Below are positions 1 to 5,301 of a stretch of 5,876 nucleotides of DNA, piece after piece; position 1 is the first letter of the stretch; every line of letters starts with the position of its first letter. The translations under genes and the position numbers were made by a program. The stretch covers positions 1 to 5,876 of the forward strand of contig JAJTBK010000536.1 in the NCBI GenBank assembly GCA_021286965.1, in the 5' to 3' direction. The notes below the pieces were generated by a model, which did not search any database, was not told the DNA's origin, and saw nothing but the letters and a program-made list of their open reading frames with translations. Source of the stretch: Comamonadaceae bacterium (lineage in GTDB: Bacteria > Pseudomonadota > Gammaproteobacteria > Burkholderiales > Burkholderiaceae_C).

Positions 1-93
1 TAAAAGATAGCTGCTAGCGCTTGCTTTGCCTTGGTTTGCAAGCCAAATAGACTGCAAATCAAGTGCCAGCAAGCGCTACCAGCTCCTGTTTTG
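1..93. repeat. Degenerate inverted-repeat element downstream of the DUF484 gene
   Basis: Arm AGCTGCTAGCGCTTGCT (9-25) pairs with AGCAAGCGCTACCAGCT (68-84): 16 of 17 positions are complementary, around a 42-nt loop. Inside the loop, 31-46 is itself nearly palindromic (TTGGTTTGCAAGCCAA). The 8-mer GCTAGCGC of the left arm recurs at 93-100, where it contains the TAG stop of the DUF484 gene (complement of 94-96). Read on the minus strand, the left arm is followed by CTATCTTTTA, so the element could act as a weak transcription end for the dapF–DUF484 unit, although the loop is long. The base composition is clearly less GC-rich than the genes. From memory, similar AGCTGCTAGCGCTTG palindromes are scattered in Comamonadaceae genomes; that is recollection, not a search. 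No coding region is supported here, and xerC, which often follows DUF484, is not visible. Confidence 0.6.
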
Positions 94-786
94 CTAGCGC
101 AGACGCGCCAGGGCGGCGCTTCCGAGCTCGGCCATGCGCGCCAGGAAGTCGGTGCCCATGGTGGCGTCAAAGCGCTGCGCGTCGGGCGAGCCCAGCACCA
201 GCAGGCCAAAGGCGGGCGTGGTGCTGTCGATGCCGCCTTCGCGCAGCGGCAGCAGCGCCAGCGACTGCACGCTGCTCGCGTCGGCCAGCCAGGCGGTGGC
301 TTCAAAGCCGAGGTTGGGGCCGCAAAACGGCATCGTCAGCGAGGTGGCGAAGGCGCGCGTGTCCTCGCTCGCGCCCTGGGCAAAGGCGGCGCCCTGGTAT
401 TGCGGCGCCACGTCCCACACGCGCAGCGCGGCCTGCGGCACGTCGAAGGCGTTTTCTATGCCCTGCGCCAGCACCTGCGGCAGGTCTGCCGGGGCGATGC
501 AGCGCGCCAGGGTGCAGGCCCAGGCGTGGATTTTTTGCGCGATGGCGGTGTTCTCGTTGCTGTGGCGCACCATGTCCATGACGCGCTGCTCCAGGCCCTT
601 GATTTTTTCGCGCAGCAGCTCGGCCTGGCGTTCGTGCAGGCTGACGGCGCGCTGCCCGTGCGGGCTGGCGATGGTGATGCTGGCGAGCACCTCGGCGTGG
701 CGCTGGAAGAACGCCGGCGTGTTGCACAGGTAGGCGGCAATGTCGTTTTCCGACAGCGGCGGCAGGGGGGAGGTTTCCATGGTCAT
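94..786 (-). CDS. DUF484 family protein (YigA-like)
   Basis: This 230-aa protein matches the DUF484 family in length and signature. It has an N-terminal helical part with [11 protein letters not shown] (24-34), then the [20 protein letters not shown] block (42-61), which is the family hallmark. A probable coiled-coil follows (about 50-75), then a GAF-like sensory fold ending in [13 protein letters not shown] and the [13 protein letters not shown] segment. The protein is predicted to be cytoplasmic, with no signal peptide or membrane segment. Its biochemical role is unknown; in many Proteobacteria the gene sits between dapF and xerC, and that position is the main functional clue. Its ATG overlaps the dapF TGA by 4 nt, so translation is probably coupled. 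A second in-frame ATG two codons later (MTMETS) could also be the start. The TAG stop lies in a GCTAGC sequence shared with the adjacent repeat. Confidence 0.93.
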   Translation of the reverse strand: MTMETSPLPPLSENDIAAYLCNTPAFFQRHAEVLASITIASPHGQRAVSLHERQAELLREKIKGLEQRVMDMVRHSNENTAIAQKIHAWACTLARCIAPADLPQVLAQGIENAFDVPQAALRVWDVAPQYQGAAFAQGASEDTRAFATSLTMPFCGPNLGFEATAWLADASSVQSLALLPLREGGIDSTTPAFGLLVLGSPDAQRFDATMGTDFLARMAELGSAALARLR

Positions 787-1661
787 AGCAGGTCAGGCAG
801 ATCGATCTGGCCCTCGAACACCGTGGTGGCGGGGCCGGTGAGGAAAACGGCATCGCTGGCGCCACCGGCCCAGGCGATGGTGAGCAGGCCGCCGCGCGTG
901 TGCACGTCCACCAGGCCGTCCAGCAGCCCCAGGCGGATGCCCGAGACCACGGCGGCGCAGGCGCCGGTGCCGCAGGCCAGCGTTTCGCCGGCGCCGCGCT
1001 CGTACACGCGCAGGCGGATCTGGCGGCGGCTTTGCACCTGCATGAAGCCGACGTTGACGCGCGCCGGAAAGCGCGGGTGCGACTCGATCAGCGGCCCCCA
1101 CGCGGCCACCGGGGCGCTGTCGGTGTCGTCCACCCGCAGCACCGCGTGCGGGTTGCCCATGGACACCACCGCTATCGAAACCGTAGCTGCTGGCGCAAGC
1201 CCATCGAGCGTCAGCGGCCATATCTGCCCCTCGCCCTGGGGCTGGGGCACGAGCCCGTCGGTGGCAAACGGCAGCTGCGCCGGCAGCAGGCGCGGGCAGC
1301 CCATATCGACCGTCACACGGCCATCGGCGTTCAGGCGCGGGGCGATGACGCCGGCGCGCGTCTGCACGCGGATGCGGTCCTTGTCGGTCAGGCCCTTGTC
1401 GCGCACGTAGCGGGCAAAGCAGCGCGCGCCGTTGCCGCACTGCTCGACCTCGCCGCCATCGGCGTTGTGGATCACGTATTCAAAATCGAGGCCCGGCGCC
1501 GGCGCCGCGCGCACGCTCAAAATCTGGTCGGCGCCGATGCCGAAATGCCGGTCGGCCAGCCAGCGGTACTGCGCCGCCGACAGGCCCAGGCGGCCCCGGG
1601 TTTCGTCGAGCACGATGAAGTCGTTGCCCGCGCCCTGCATTTTGGTAAAGCGGATTTGCAT
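783..1661 (-). CDS. dapF: Diaminopimelate epimerase
   Basis: DapF interconverts LL- and meso-diaminopimelate without a cofactor, supplying meso-DAP for peptidoglycan and lysine. The 292-aa length is normal to slightly long for the family. The N-terminal KMQGAGNDF (7-15) is characteristic. Both catalytic cysteines are present: Cys75 in EQCGNGARC and Cys230 in ACGTGAC. Other family blocks are HFGIGADQ (39-46), SMGNPHAV (167-174) and the ERGAGET substrate-binding loop (221-227). The start was chosen because KMxGxGNDF normally begins within about 10 residues of the N-terminus. No Shine-Dalgarno sequence precedes it. Residues 155-164, just before the SMGNPH block, are encoded by a sequence resembling the repeat at 1-93, which may account for slightly unusual local sequence. 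The gene is first in a two-gene unit with the DUF484 gene (ATGA overlap). Confidence 0.98.
   Translation of the reverse strand: MQIRFTKMQGAGNDFIVLDETRGRLGLSAAQYRWLADRHFGIGADQILSVRAAPAPGLDFEYVIHNADGGEVEQCGNGARCFARYVRDKGLTDKDRIRVQTRAGVIAPRLNADGRVTVDMGCPRLLPAQLPFATDGLVPQPQGEGQIWPLTLDGLAPAATVSIAVVSMGNPHAVLRVDDTDSAPVAAWGPLIESHPRFPARVNVGFMQVQSRRQIRLRVYERGAGETLACGTGACAAVVSGIRLGLLDGLVDVHTRGGLLTIAWAGGASDAVFLTGPATTVFEGQIDLPDLL
1171..1204. repeat. Possible repeat remnant inside dapF
   Basis: The sequence AGCTGCTGGCGCAAGCC (1185-1201) matches the left arm of the 1-93 element at 13 of 17 positions, including 12 of 13 over TAGCTGCTGGCGC. It is flanked on the left by GCTATCGAAACC, which is less GC-rich than the surrounding gene. 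It is read through in frame as DapF residues 155-164 ([10 protein letters not shown]), a variable stretch before the conserved SMGNPH block. No second arm is evident. AGCTGCTGGCGC could also arise by chance in GC-rich coding DNA, so this call is tentative. Confidence 0.3.
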
Positions 1662-1765
1662 GATGGGCGCACATTATCCGCATCTGCCAGCGCGGCGACG
1701 CACACGTTCCGGGGGGATTTGGTTTATCGTCCCCACCCCAACCGCTTTGCACCCCTGCCCGCCCC
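1662..1765. promoter_or_regulatory. Divergent intergenic region; candidate -10 for dapF
   Basis: This 104-nt gap separates divergent dapF and the doxX-like gene. On the minus strand, GATAAT (complement of 1673-1678) matches the sigma-70 -10 consensus at 5 of 6 positions. Counting about 7 nt from it puts initiation near 1666, only about 5 nt before the dapF ATG, so a nearly leaderless mRNA is implied, in line with the absent ribosome binding site. No good -35 hexamer stands at 16-18 nt spacing. On the plus strand the only AT-rich stretch is GATTTGGTTTATC (1716-1728); I could not assign a convincing promoter or ribosome binding site for the rightward operon. Confidence 0.35.
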
Positions 1766-2155
1766 ATGAAACTCTGGCACCACCTGCACCAACCTCAATG
1801 GGGCGCGCTGCTGCTGCGCGTCACCCTGGCCCTTTTGCTGCTGCTGCACGGCATTGCCAAGCTGCGCTACGGCATCGGCTGGATCGAAGGCCAGGTGGTG
1901 CGCCACGGCCTGCCCGGCGCCCTGGCCTACGCCGTGTACCTGGGCGAAGTCGTGGCGCCACTGTTGCTGCTGGTGGGCTACTGGGTGGTGCCGGCGGCGC
2001 TGCTGGTGGTCGTCAACATGGTCGTGGCCCTGGTGCTGGTGCACTCCGGCGACTGGCTGCGGCTGACCCAGGCCGGCGGCTGGGCGCTGGAGCTGCAGGC
2101 GTTCTACCTCGTGGGCGCGCTCACCATCGCCCTCACGGCCAAGCCGGGCAAATGA
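1766..2155 (+). CDS. DoxX family membrane protein
   Basis: This small, very hydrophobic 129-aa protein has about four predicted transmembrane helices (roughly 13-31, 53-72, 74-93 and 106-124). The first helix ends in LLLLLHGIAKL (23-33), the typical HG..K motif of DoxX-like proteins. The second carries YLGEVVAPLLLLVGY (58-72), matching the family E..AP...L.G pattern. DoxX proteins are inner-membrane proteins of ill-defined function; relatives have been linked to thiosulfate:quinone oxidoreductase or redox homeostasis, but nothing here shows which applies. The ATG at 1766 gives a short hydrophilic N-terminus before the first helix; no Shine-Dalgarno sequence precedes it. It is the first gene of a three-gene rightward unit, and its TGA overlaps the next ATG (ATGA, 2152-2155). 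Confidence 0.9.
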   Translation: MKLWHHLHQPQWGALLLRVTLALLLLLHGIAKLRYGIGWIEGQVVRHGLPGALAYAVYLGEVVAPLLLLVGYWVVPAALLVVVNMVVALVLVHSGDWLRLTQAGGWALELQAFYLVGALTIALTAKPGK

Positions 2156-3813
2156 CCATGGTGCGCCCCCACCAACAACTGCACCCGGCGCAGCCGCCGG
2201 CCACACCGCTGGCCGCCGCCACCGTGCTGCTGCTGCGCGACGACGCCCAGGACCGGCTGCAGGTGCTGATGACGCGCCGCGCCGCCGGCGCCAGCTTTGC
2301 GCCCAGCGCCTACGTCTTTCCCGGCGGCGGCATCGAGGCCCAGGACAGCACCGCCCACGCCCAGGCGCAGGCACGCCCCGGGCAGGCCGGCACCGCGCTG
2401 ACCGAGGCCCTGGCCGCCATCCGCGAGAGCTTTGAAGAACTCGGCCTGCTGCTGGCGCGCCACGCCGATGGCCGCTGGGCCAGCGCCGCCGACATCGCAC
2501 GGCTCGATCGCCGCGCCCACCTGGCCGCGCAATGCCAGGCGCACGGCCTGCGCCTGGCGGCCGACGCCCTGTGGCCGCTGGCGCACTGGACGGCCGACCG
2601 CAGCCTGCCCAAGCGCTTTGCCGTGCCCTTCTTCGTCGCCGCCATGCCCCCCGGGCAGACGGCGCAGGCCGACGAAACCGAGCAGTTCGAGCCCTGCTGG
2701 GTGCGCCCGCAAGAGGCGCTGGCGCAGCACGCCGAAGGCCGCTTCGCCATGATCTACCCCACGGTGCGCACGCTCGAACGCCTCGCCGCCTACGCCGACA
2801 GCGCCGCCGTGCTCGCCGCCGTCGCCGCCGGCCCGCTGTGGGCCAGCTGCCCGCGCAGCGGCCTGAAAAACGGCCAGGAAATGCGCTTCATGGAGCACGA
2901 GCCGGCCTACGGCGAACTCGCCCTGGTCTGCCCCGACGGCCAGGTCGCGCACGCGCTCGACTGGCAAAGCGCACACCCCGTGCCGCTGCTGCGCAACCTG
3001 CAGCGCCTGACGGCGCCCAACCCCGGCCTGATGACCGGCCCCGGCACCAACAGCTACCTGGTGGGCGAGCCGGCCACCGGCTTCATCGCCATCGACCCCG
3101 GCCCGGCCGACGCCGGCCACGTGCAGCGCCTGTGGCAGGCCGCTGGCGGCGACATCCGCGCCATCGTCTGCACCCACTCGCACCAGGACCACGCCCCCGG
3201 CGCCGCGCCGCTGCAACAGCTGTGCGTGCAGGCCGGGCGCGCCGCACCGCCCATCCTGGGCCTGCCATCGCAGCCCACGGCGCGCGCCAACAGCCAGTTC
3301 CAGCCCGACCGGGTGCTACAAAATAATGAGCTACTCACGCTGACTGGACAAGGGAAAGAGGGCGAAATCACCCACACCCTGGAAGTGATCCACACCCCCG
3401 GCCACGCCGCCAACCACCTGTGCCTGCTGCTGCGCGAAGATGCGCTGCTGTTCTCGGGCGACCACATCCTCAGCGGCAGCACCACTGTCATCGACCCGCC
3501 CGACGGCAACATGACCGCCTACCTCGACTCGCTCGCGCGCCTGGACGCGCTGTGCGCCACGCACGGCGTGGAATTCATCCTGCCGGCCCACGGCCACGTG
3601 CTGCACCAGGCGCGCCGCACCATCGCCCAGCTGCGCGCACACCGCCTGGCACGCGAAGCCAAGGTGCGTGCCGCGCTCGAACAATGCCCCGGCGGCAGCC
3701 TGCAAGACTGGCTCGCCCTGGCCTACGCCGACACCCCGCGCGCCCTCTGGCCGGTGGCCGAACGCTCGCTGCGCGCCCACATCGAACGCCTGCAATCCCT
3801 GCCCACACCATGA
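2152..3813 (+). CDS. NUDIX–metallo-beta-lactamase (LACTB2-like) fusion hydrolase
   Basis: This 553-aa two-domain protein starts at the ATG overlapping the previous stop (ATGA); a second ATG lies two codons later (MTMVRP). Residues about 18-240 form a NUDIX domain of the NUDT19-like kind: YVFPGGG (54-60), then G77 and the metal-binding RESFEELG (91-98). The usual first Glu of the NUDIX box is Leu83. Residues about 275-553 form an MBL-fold hydrolase like LACTB2: GPGTNSYLVG, metal ligands HSHQDH (342-347), HTPGH (414-418), SGDH (435-438) and PAHGH (478-482), followed by a C-terminal helical region similar to the LACTB2 winged helix. NUDIX enzymes hydrolyse nucleoside diphosphate-X substrates (NUDT19 acts on CoA esters); LACTB2 is a single-strand RNA endonuclease. 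The substrates of this protein are unknown. Residues 388-403 are encoded by a locally AT-rich, repeat-like stretch. The gene lies in the doxX-like–fusion–pseudouridine-synthase-like unit. Confidence 0.92.
   Translation: MTMVRPHQQLHPAQPPATPLAAATVLLLRDDAQDRLQVLMTRRAAGASFAPSAYVFPGGGIEAQDSTAHAQAQARPGQAGTALTEALAAIRESFEELGLLLARHADGRWASAADIARLDRRAHLAAQCQAHGLRLAADALWPLAHWTADRSLPKRFAVPFFVAAMPPGQTAQADETEQFEPCWVRPQEALAQHAEGRFAMIYPTVRTLERLAAYADSAAVLAAVAAGPLWASCPRSGLKNGQEMRFMEHEPAYGELALVCPDGQVAHALDWQSAHPVPLLRNLQRLTAPNPGLMTGPGTNSYLVGEPATGFIAIDPGPADAGHVQRLWQAAGGDIRAIVCTHSHQDHAPGAAPLQQLCVQAGRAAPPILGLPSQPTARANSQFQPDRVLQNNELLTLTGQGKEGEITHTLEVIHTPGHAANHLCLLLREDALLFSGDHILSGSTTVIDPPDGNMTAYLDSLARLDALCATHGVEFILPAHGHVLHQARRTIAQLRAHRLAREAKVRAALEQCPGGSLQDWLALAYADTPRALWPVAERSLRAHIERLQSLPTP
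3313..3358. repeat. AT-rich repeat-like insert inside the NUDIX/MBL gene
   Basis: Within an otherwise extremely GC-rich gene, 3313-3358 is abruptly AT-rich (CTACAAAATAATGAGCTACT and onward). AGCTACTCACGCTGACT (3329-3345) matches the left arm of the 1-93 element at 12 of 17 positions and, like it, follows an A-rich segment (AAAATAA); GGACAAGGG follows. It is read through in frame as residues 388-403 of the fusion protein (VLQNNELLTLTGQGKE), between the MBL HxHxDH motif and the HTPGH motif. The best reading is an old intragenic copy of the same short repeat family, now part of the coding sequence. Chance composition drift remains possible. Confidence 0.45.
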
Positions 3814-4580
3814 CCGACGACACCACCCGCCTGGCCAAGCGCCTGGCGCAAGAACTCCCCTGCTCGCGCCGCGAGGCCGAGCAGTACATCGAAGGCGGCT
3901 GGGTCAGCGTGGACGGCCACATCGTCGAGCTGCCCGGCGCCCGCGTCGCGCCGCAGCAGCGCGTGGCACTGGCGCCCGACGCCAGCCTGCTGGAGCTGAC
4001 CCCCGTCACCCTGCTGCTGCACAAACCCCCGGGCTATGAAGCCGGCTTGGGGCTGGACGCCGGCCACGCCGCGCACAGCAGCCGCAGCCAGGGCGCGCCC
4101 GCAGCCCTTGGCCTGCTCAACGCGGCATCGCACCTGCCCGAGGACGCATCTGGCACCAAGGTGCTGCTGCGCCACTTCAAGCAGCTCGAATGCTTCACGC
4201 CCCTGCCCACGCCCGCCAGCGGCCTGGTGGTCTACACGCAAGACCGCCGCATCGCACGCAAGCTGCAGGAAGACATCGAGACGCTGGAGCAGGAATGCAT
4301 CGTCGAAGTGGCCGGCCAGATCGCCGAGGGCGGCCTGCAAAAACTCTGCCACGGCCTCTCGTTCAACGGCCGGCCGCTGCCGCCCATCAAGGTCAGCTGG
4401 CAAAACGAAACGCGGCTGCGCTTTGCCTTGAAGGGCATCCGCCCGGGGCAGATTCCCGCCATGTGCGAGGCCGTGGGCCTGCAAGTGCGGGCCATCAAAC
4501 GCATCCGCATCGGCCGCGTGCCCCTGGCCAAGGTGCCCGAGGGGCAGTGGCGGTATTTGCAGGGGTGGGAGCGGTTTTGA
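3810..4580 (+). CDS. S4-domain RNA pseudouridine synthase-like protein, catalytic Asp missing
   Basis: This 256-aa protein resembles the RsuA/RluB/RluE/RluF family, which isomerises uridine in rRNA. An N-terminal S4 RNA-binding domain (about 5-46; CSRREAEQYIEGGWVSVDG) is followed by a synthase-like domain beginning LLLHKPPGY (68-76). In active members a GRLDxxSxGL motif carries the catalytic Asp. Here the aligned segment is TPLPTPASGL (130-139), with Pro133 in the Asp position and Pro131 in the Arg position. The usual RQIRRM block is GQIPAM (213-218). Downstream blocks RIRIGRV and GQWRYL, typical of the family C-terminus, are intact, and the frame is undamaged, so this is not an obvious pseudogene. 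It may be a non-catalytic RNA-binding paralogue or use different chemistry. Its ATG overlaps the preceding TGA (ATGA), making it the last gene of the three-gene unit. Confidence 0.85.
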   Translation: MTDDTTRLAKRLAQELPCSRREAEQYIEGGWVSVDGHIVELPGARVAPQQRVALAPDASLLELTPVTLLLHKPPGYEAGLGLDAGHAAHSSRSQGAPAALGLLNAASHLPEDASGTKVLLRHFKQLECFTPLPTPASGLVVYTQDRRIARKLQEDIETLEQECIVEVAGQIAEGGLQKLCHGLSFNGRPLPPIKVSWQNETRLRFALKGIRPGQIPAMCEAVGLQVRAIKRIRIGRVPLAKVPEGQWRYLQGWERF

Positions 4581-4641
4581 CCCTGGCCGTGCCGCGCATC
4601 CAATTGACGCATTAAGATGCTCGTTTTGATGAAAGGCCACC
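4581..4641 (+). promoter_or_regulatory. Candidate vapBC promoter/operator region
   Basis: This 61-nt gap before vapB is less GC-rich toward its right half. It contains a good -35-like hexamer TTGACG (4604-4609) and a -10-like TTTGAT (4625-4630), but the 15-nt spacing is short. TAAGAT (4613-4618) is an alternative -10 without a proper -35. GCATTAAGATGC (4609-4620) has 4-bp inverted arms around TAAG, and GCATC (4596-4600) pairs with GATGC (4616-4620); such small palindromes are what a ribbon-helix-helix VapB dimer could bind for autoregulation. A clear ribosome binding site AAAGG (4632-4636) lies 5 nt before the vapB ATG. The promoter and operator assignments are inference; the ribosome binding site is solid. 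Confidence 0.35.
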
Positions 4642-4902
4642 ATGCGCACCACCGTCACCATCGACGACCAGCTCTACCAGCGCGCCCTGGAGCTGGCCGG
4701 CCCTGAGCTGGACAAGGCCGACCTGTTTCGCGCCGCCGTCGAAGCCTTTGTGCGCGTGCAGGCTGGGCAGCGCCTGGCCGCCCTGGGTGGGCAGGCGCCG
4801 GACATGGCCGACATTCCGCGCCGCCGCGCCGAAGCCGCCCCCACCACCGCCGCCCCCACCTCGCGCACACCCTCGCGCAAACGCCCGGAGCCCCGCGCGT
4901 GA
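4642..4902 (+). CDS. vapB: VapB family antitoxin
   Basis: This 86-aa protein begins MRTTVTIDDQLYQRALELAG, the characteristic N-terminus of VapB antitoxins: a beta strand followed by two helices of a ribbon-helix-helix DNA-binding fold. It continues with KADLFRAAVEAFVR (25-38) and the RLAALGG motif (44-50). The segment PDMADIPRRR (53-62) is typical of the toxin-binding tail. VapB neutralises the VapC ribonuclease and normally represses its own operon as a VapB–VapC complex. The last 20 or so residues are an Ala/Pro/Thr/Arg-rich low-complexity extension, making the protein somewhat longer than many relatives. An AAAGG ribosome binding site stands 5 nt upstream. Its TGA overlaps the GTG start of vapC (GTGA), the usual coupled arrangement. 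Confidence 0.9.
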   Translation: MRTTVTIDDQLYQRALELAGPELDKADLFRAAVEAFVRVQAGQRLAALGGQAPDMADIPRRRAEAAPTTAAPTSRTPSRKRPEPRA

Positions 4903-5285
4903 GGGTGCTGGTCGATACCAGCGTCTGGGTGGCGCACTGGCGCGCCCGCAACGCTGCCCTGGCGGCGCTGCTGCAGGCCGACGCCGCCCTCATGCACCCC
5001 ATGGTGCTGGGCGAAATCGCCTGCGGCACACCGCCCCAGCGCGCCACCAGCCTGGCCGCCCTGGCCGACCTGCGCCCCGCCCATCAAGCCACGCCCAGCG
5101 AAACCCTGGCCCTGATCGAGCGCCACACCCTGTACGGCCAAGGCCTGGGCTGGGTCGATTGCACGCTGCTGGCCAGCACCCTCATCACCCCCGCCGCCCG
5201 CCTCTGGACGCTCGACGCCCGCCTGGCCGCGCAGGCCCAGCGCCTGGGCGTGGGCTACCAGCCGGCCCTGCCTGCGCCGCACTGA
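4899..5285 (+). CDS. vapC: VapC family toxin, PIN-domain ribonuclease
   Basis: This 128-aa PIN-domain protein has the expected four acidic active-site residues: Asp6 in LVDTSVW, Glu39 in LGEIACG, Asp87 in GWVDCTLLAS and Asp106 in LWTLDARL. VapC toxins are Mg/Mn-dependent endoribonucleases cutting tRNA or rRNA; the target here cannot be read from sequence. All catalytic residues are present and the length is normal, so the toxin appears intact. The start is GTG, overlapping the vapB stop (GTGA, 4899-4902). No other start fits, because LVDTSVW must lie at the N-terminus. A GTG start within the overlap favours lower, coupled translation of toxin relative to antitoxin. Confidence 0.92.
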   Translation: MRVLVDTSVWVAHWRARNAALAALLQADAALMHPMVLGEIACGTPPQRATSLAALADLRPAHQATPSETLALIERHTLYGQGLGWVDCTLLASTLITPAARLWTLDARLAAQAQRLGVGYQPALPAPH

Positions 5286-5301
5286 CCCGTTTTTTTGCCC
5301 C

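Noticed and set aside
31..1410. Long plus-strand open frame (459 codons) across the DUF484/dapF region
   Set aside because: It is antisense to two well-recognised genes. Its translation is Ala/Arg/Gly/Gln-rich low complexity without family motifs, as expected from the complement of GC-rich coding DNA.
1432..2151. N-terminal extension of the NUDIX/MBL frame back to 1432
   Set aside because: The upstream part runs antisense to dapF and out of frame through the DoxX gene. Domain content begins only after 2152, where an ATGA overlap gives a natural start.
2104..3216. 370-codon minus-strand open frame opposite the NUDIX/MBL gene
   Set aside because: It is a composition-driven shadow frame: Gly/Ala/Val/Gln-rich, with no motif, facing a gene whose catalytic motifs are all present.
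3810..4580. Treating the pseudouridine synthase-like gene as a pseudogene
   Set aside because: The frame is intact and of normal length, with conserved S4, HKPPG and C-terminal blocks and the same codon style as its neighbours. Only specific active-site residues differ.
4575..4582. TTGACC as a -35 for vapBC
   Set aside because: The nearest plausible -10 (TAAGAT at 4613) is about 30 nt away, too far for a sigma-70 promoter. The hexamer also overlaps the stop of the preceding gene.
3723..4661. 312-codon minus-strand open frame opposite the pseudouridine synthase-like gene
   Set aside because: It is a shadow of the S4/synthase frame, with no recognisable domain and no sensible start context.
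5286..5301. Rho-independent terminator at the T7 tract after vapC
   Set aside because: No stable GC stem immediately precedes the T-run, and the methyltransferase starts only 5 nt after it.
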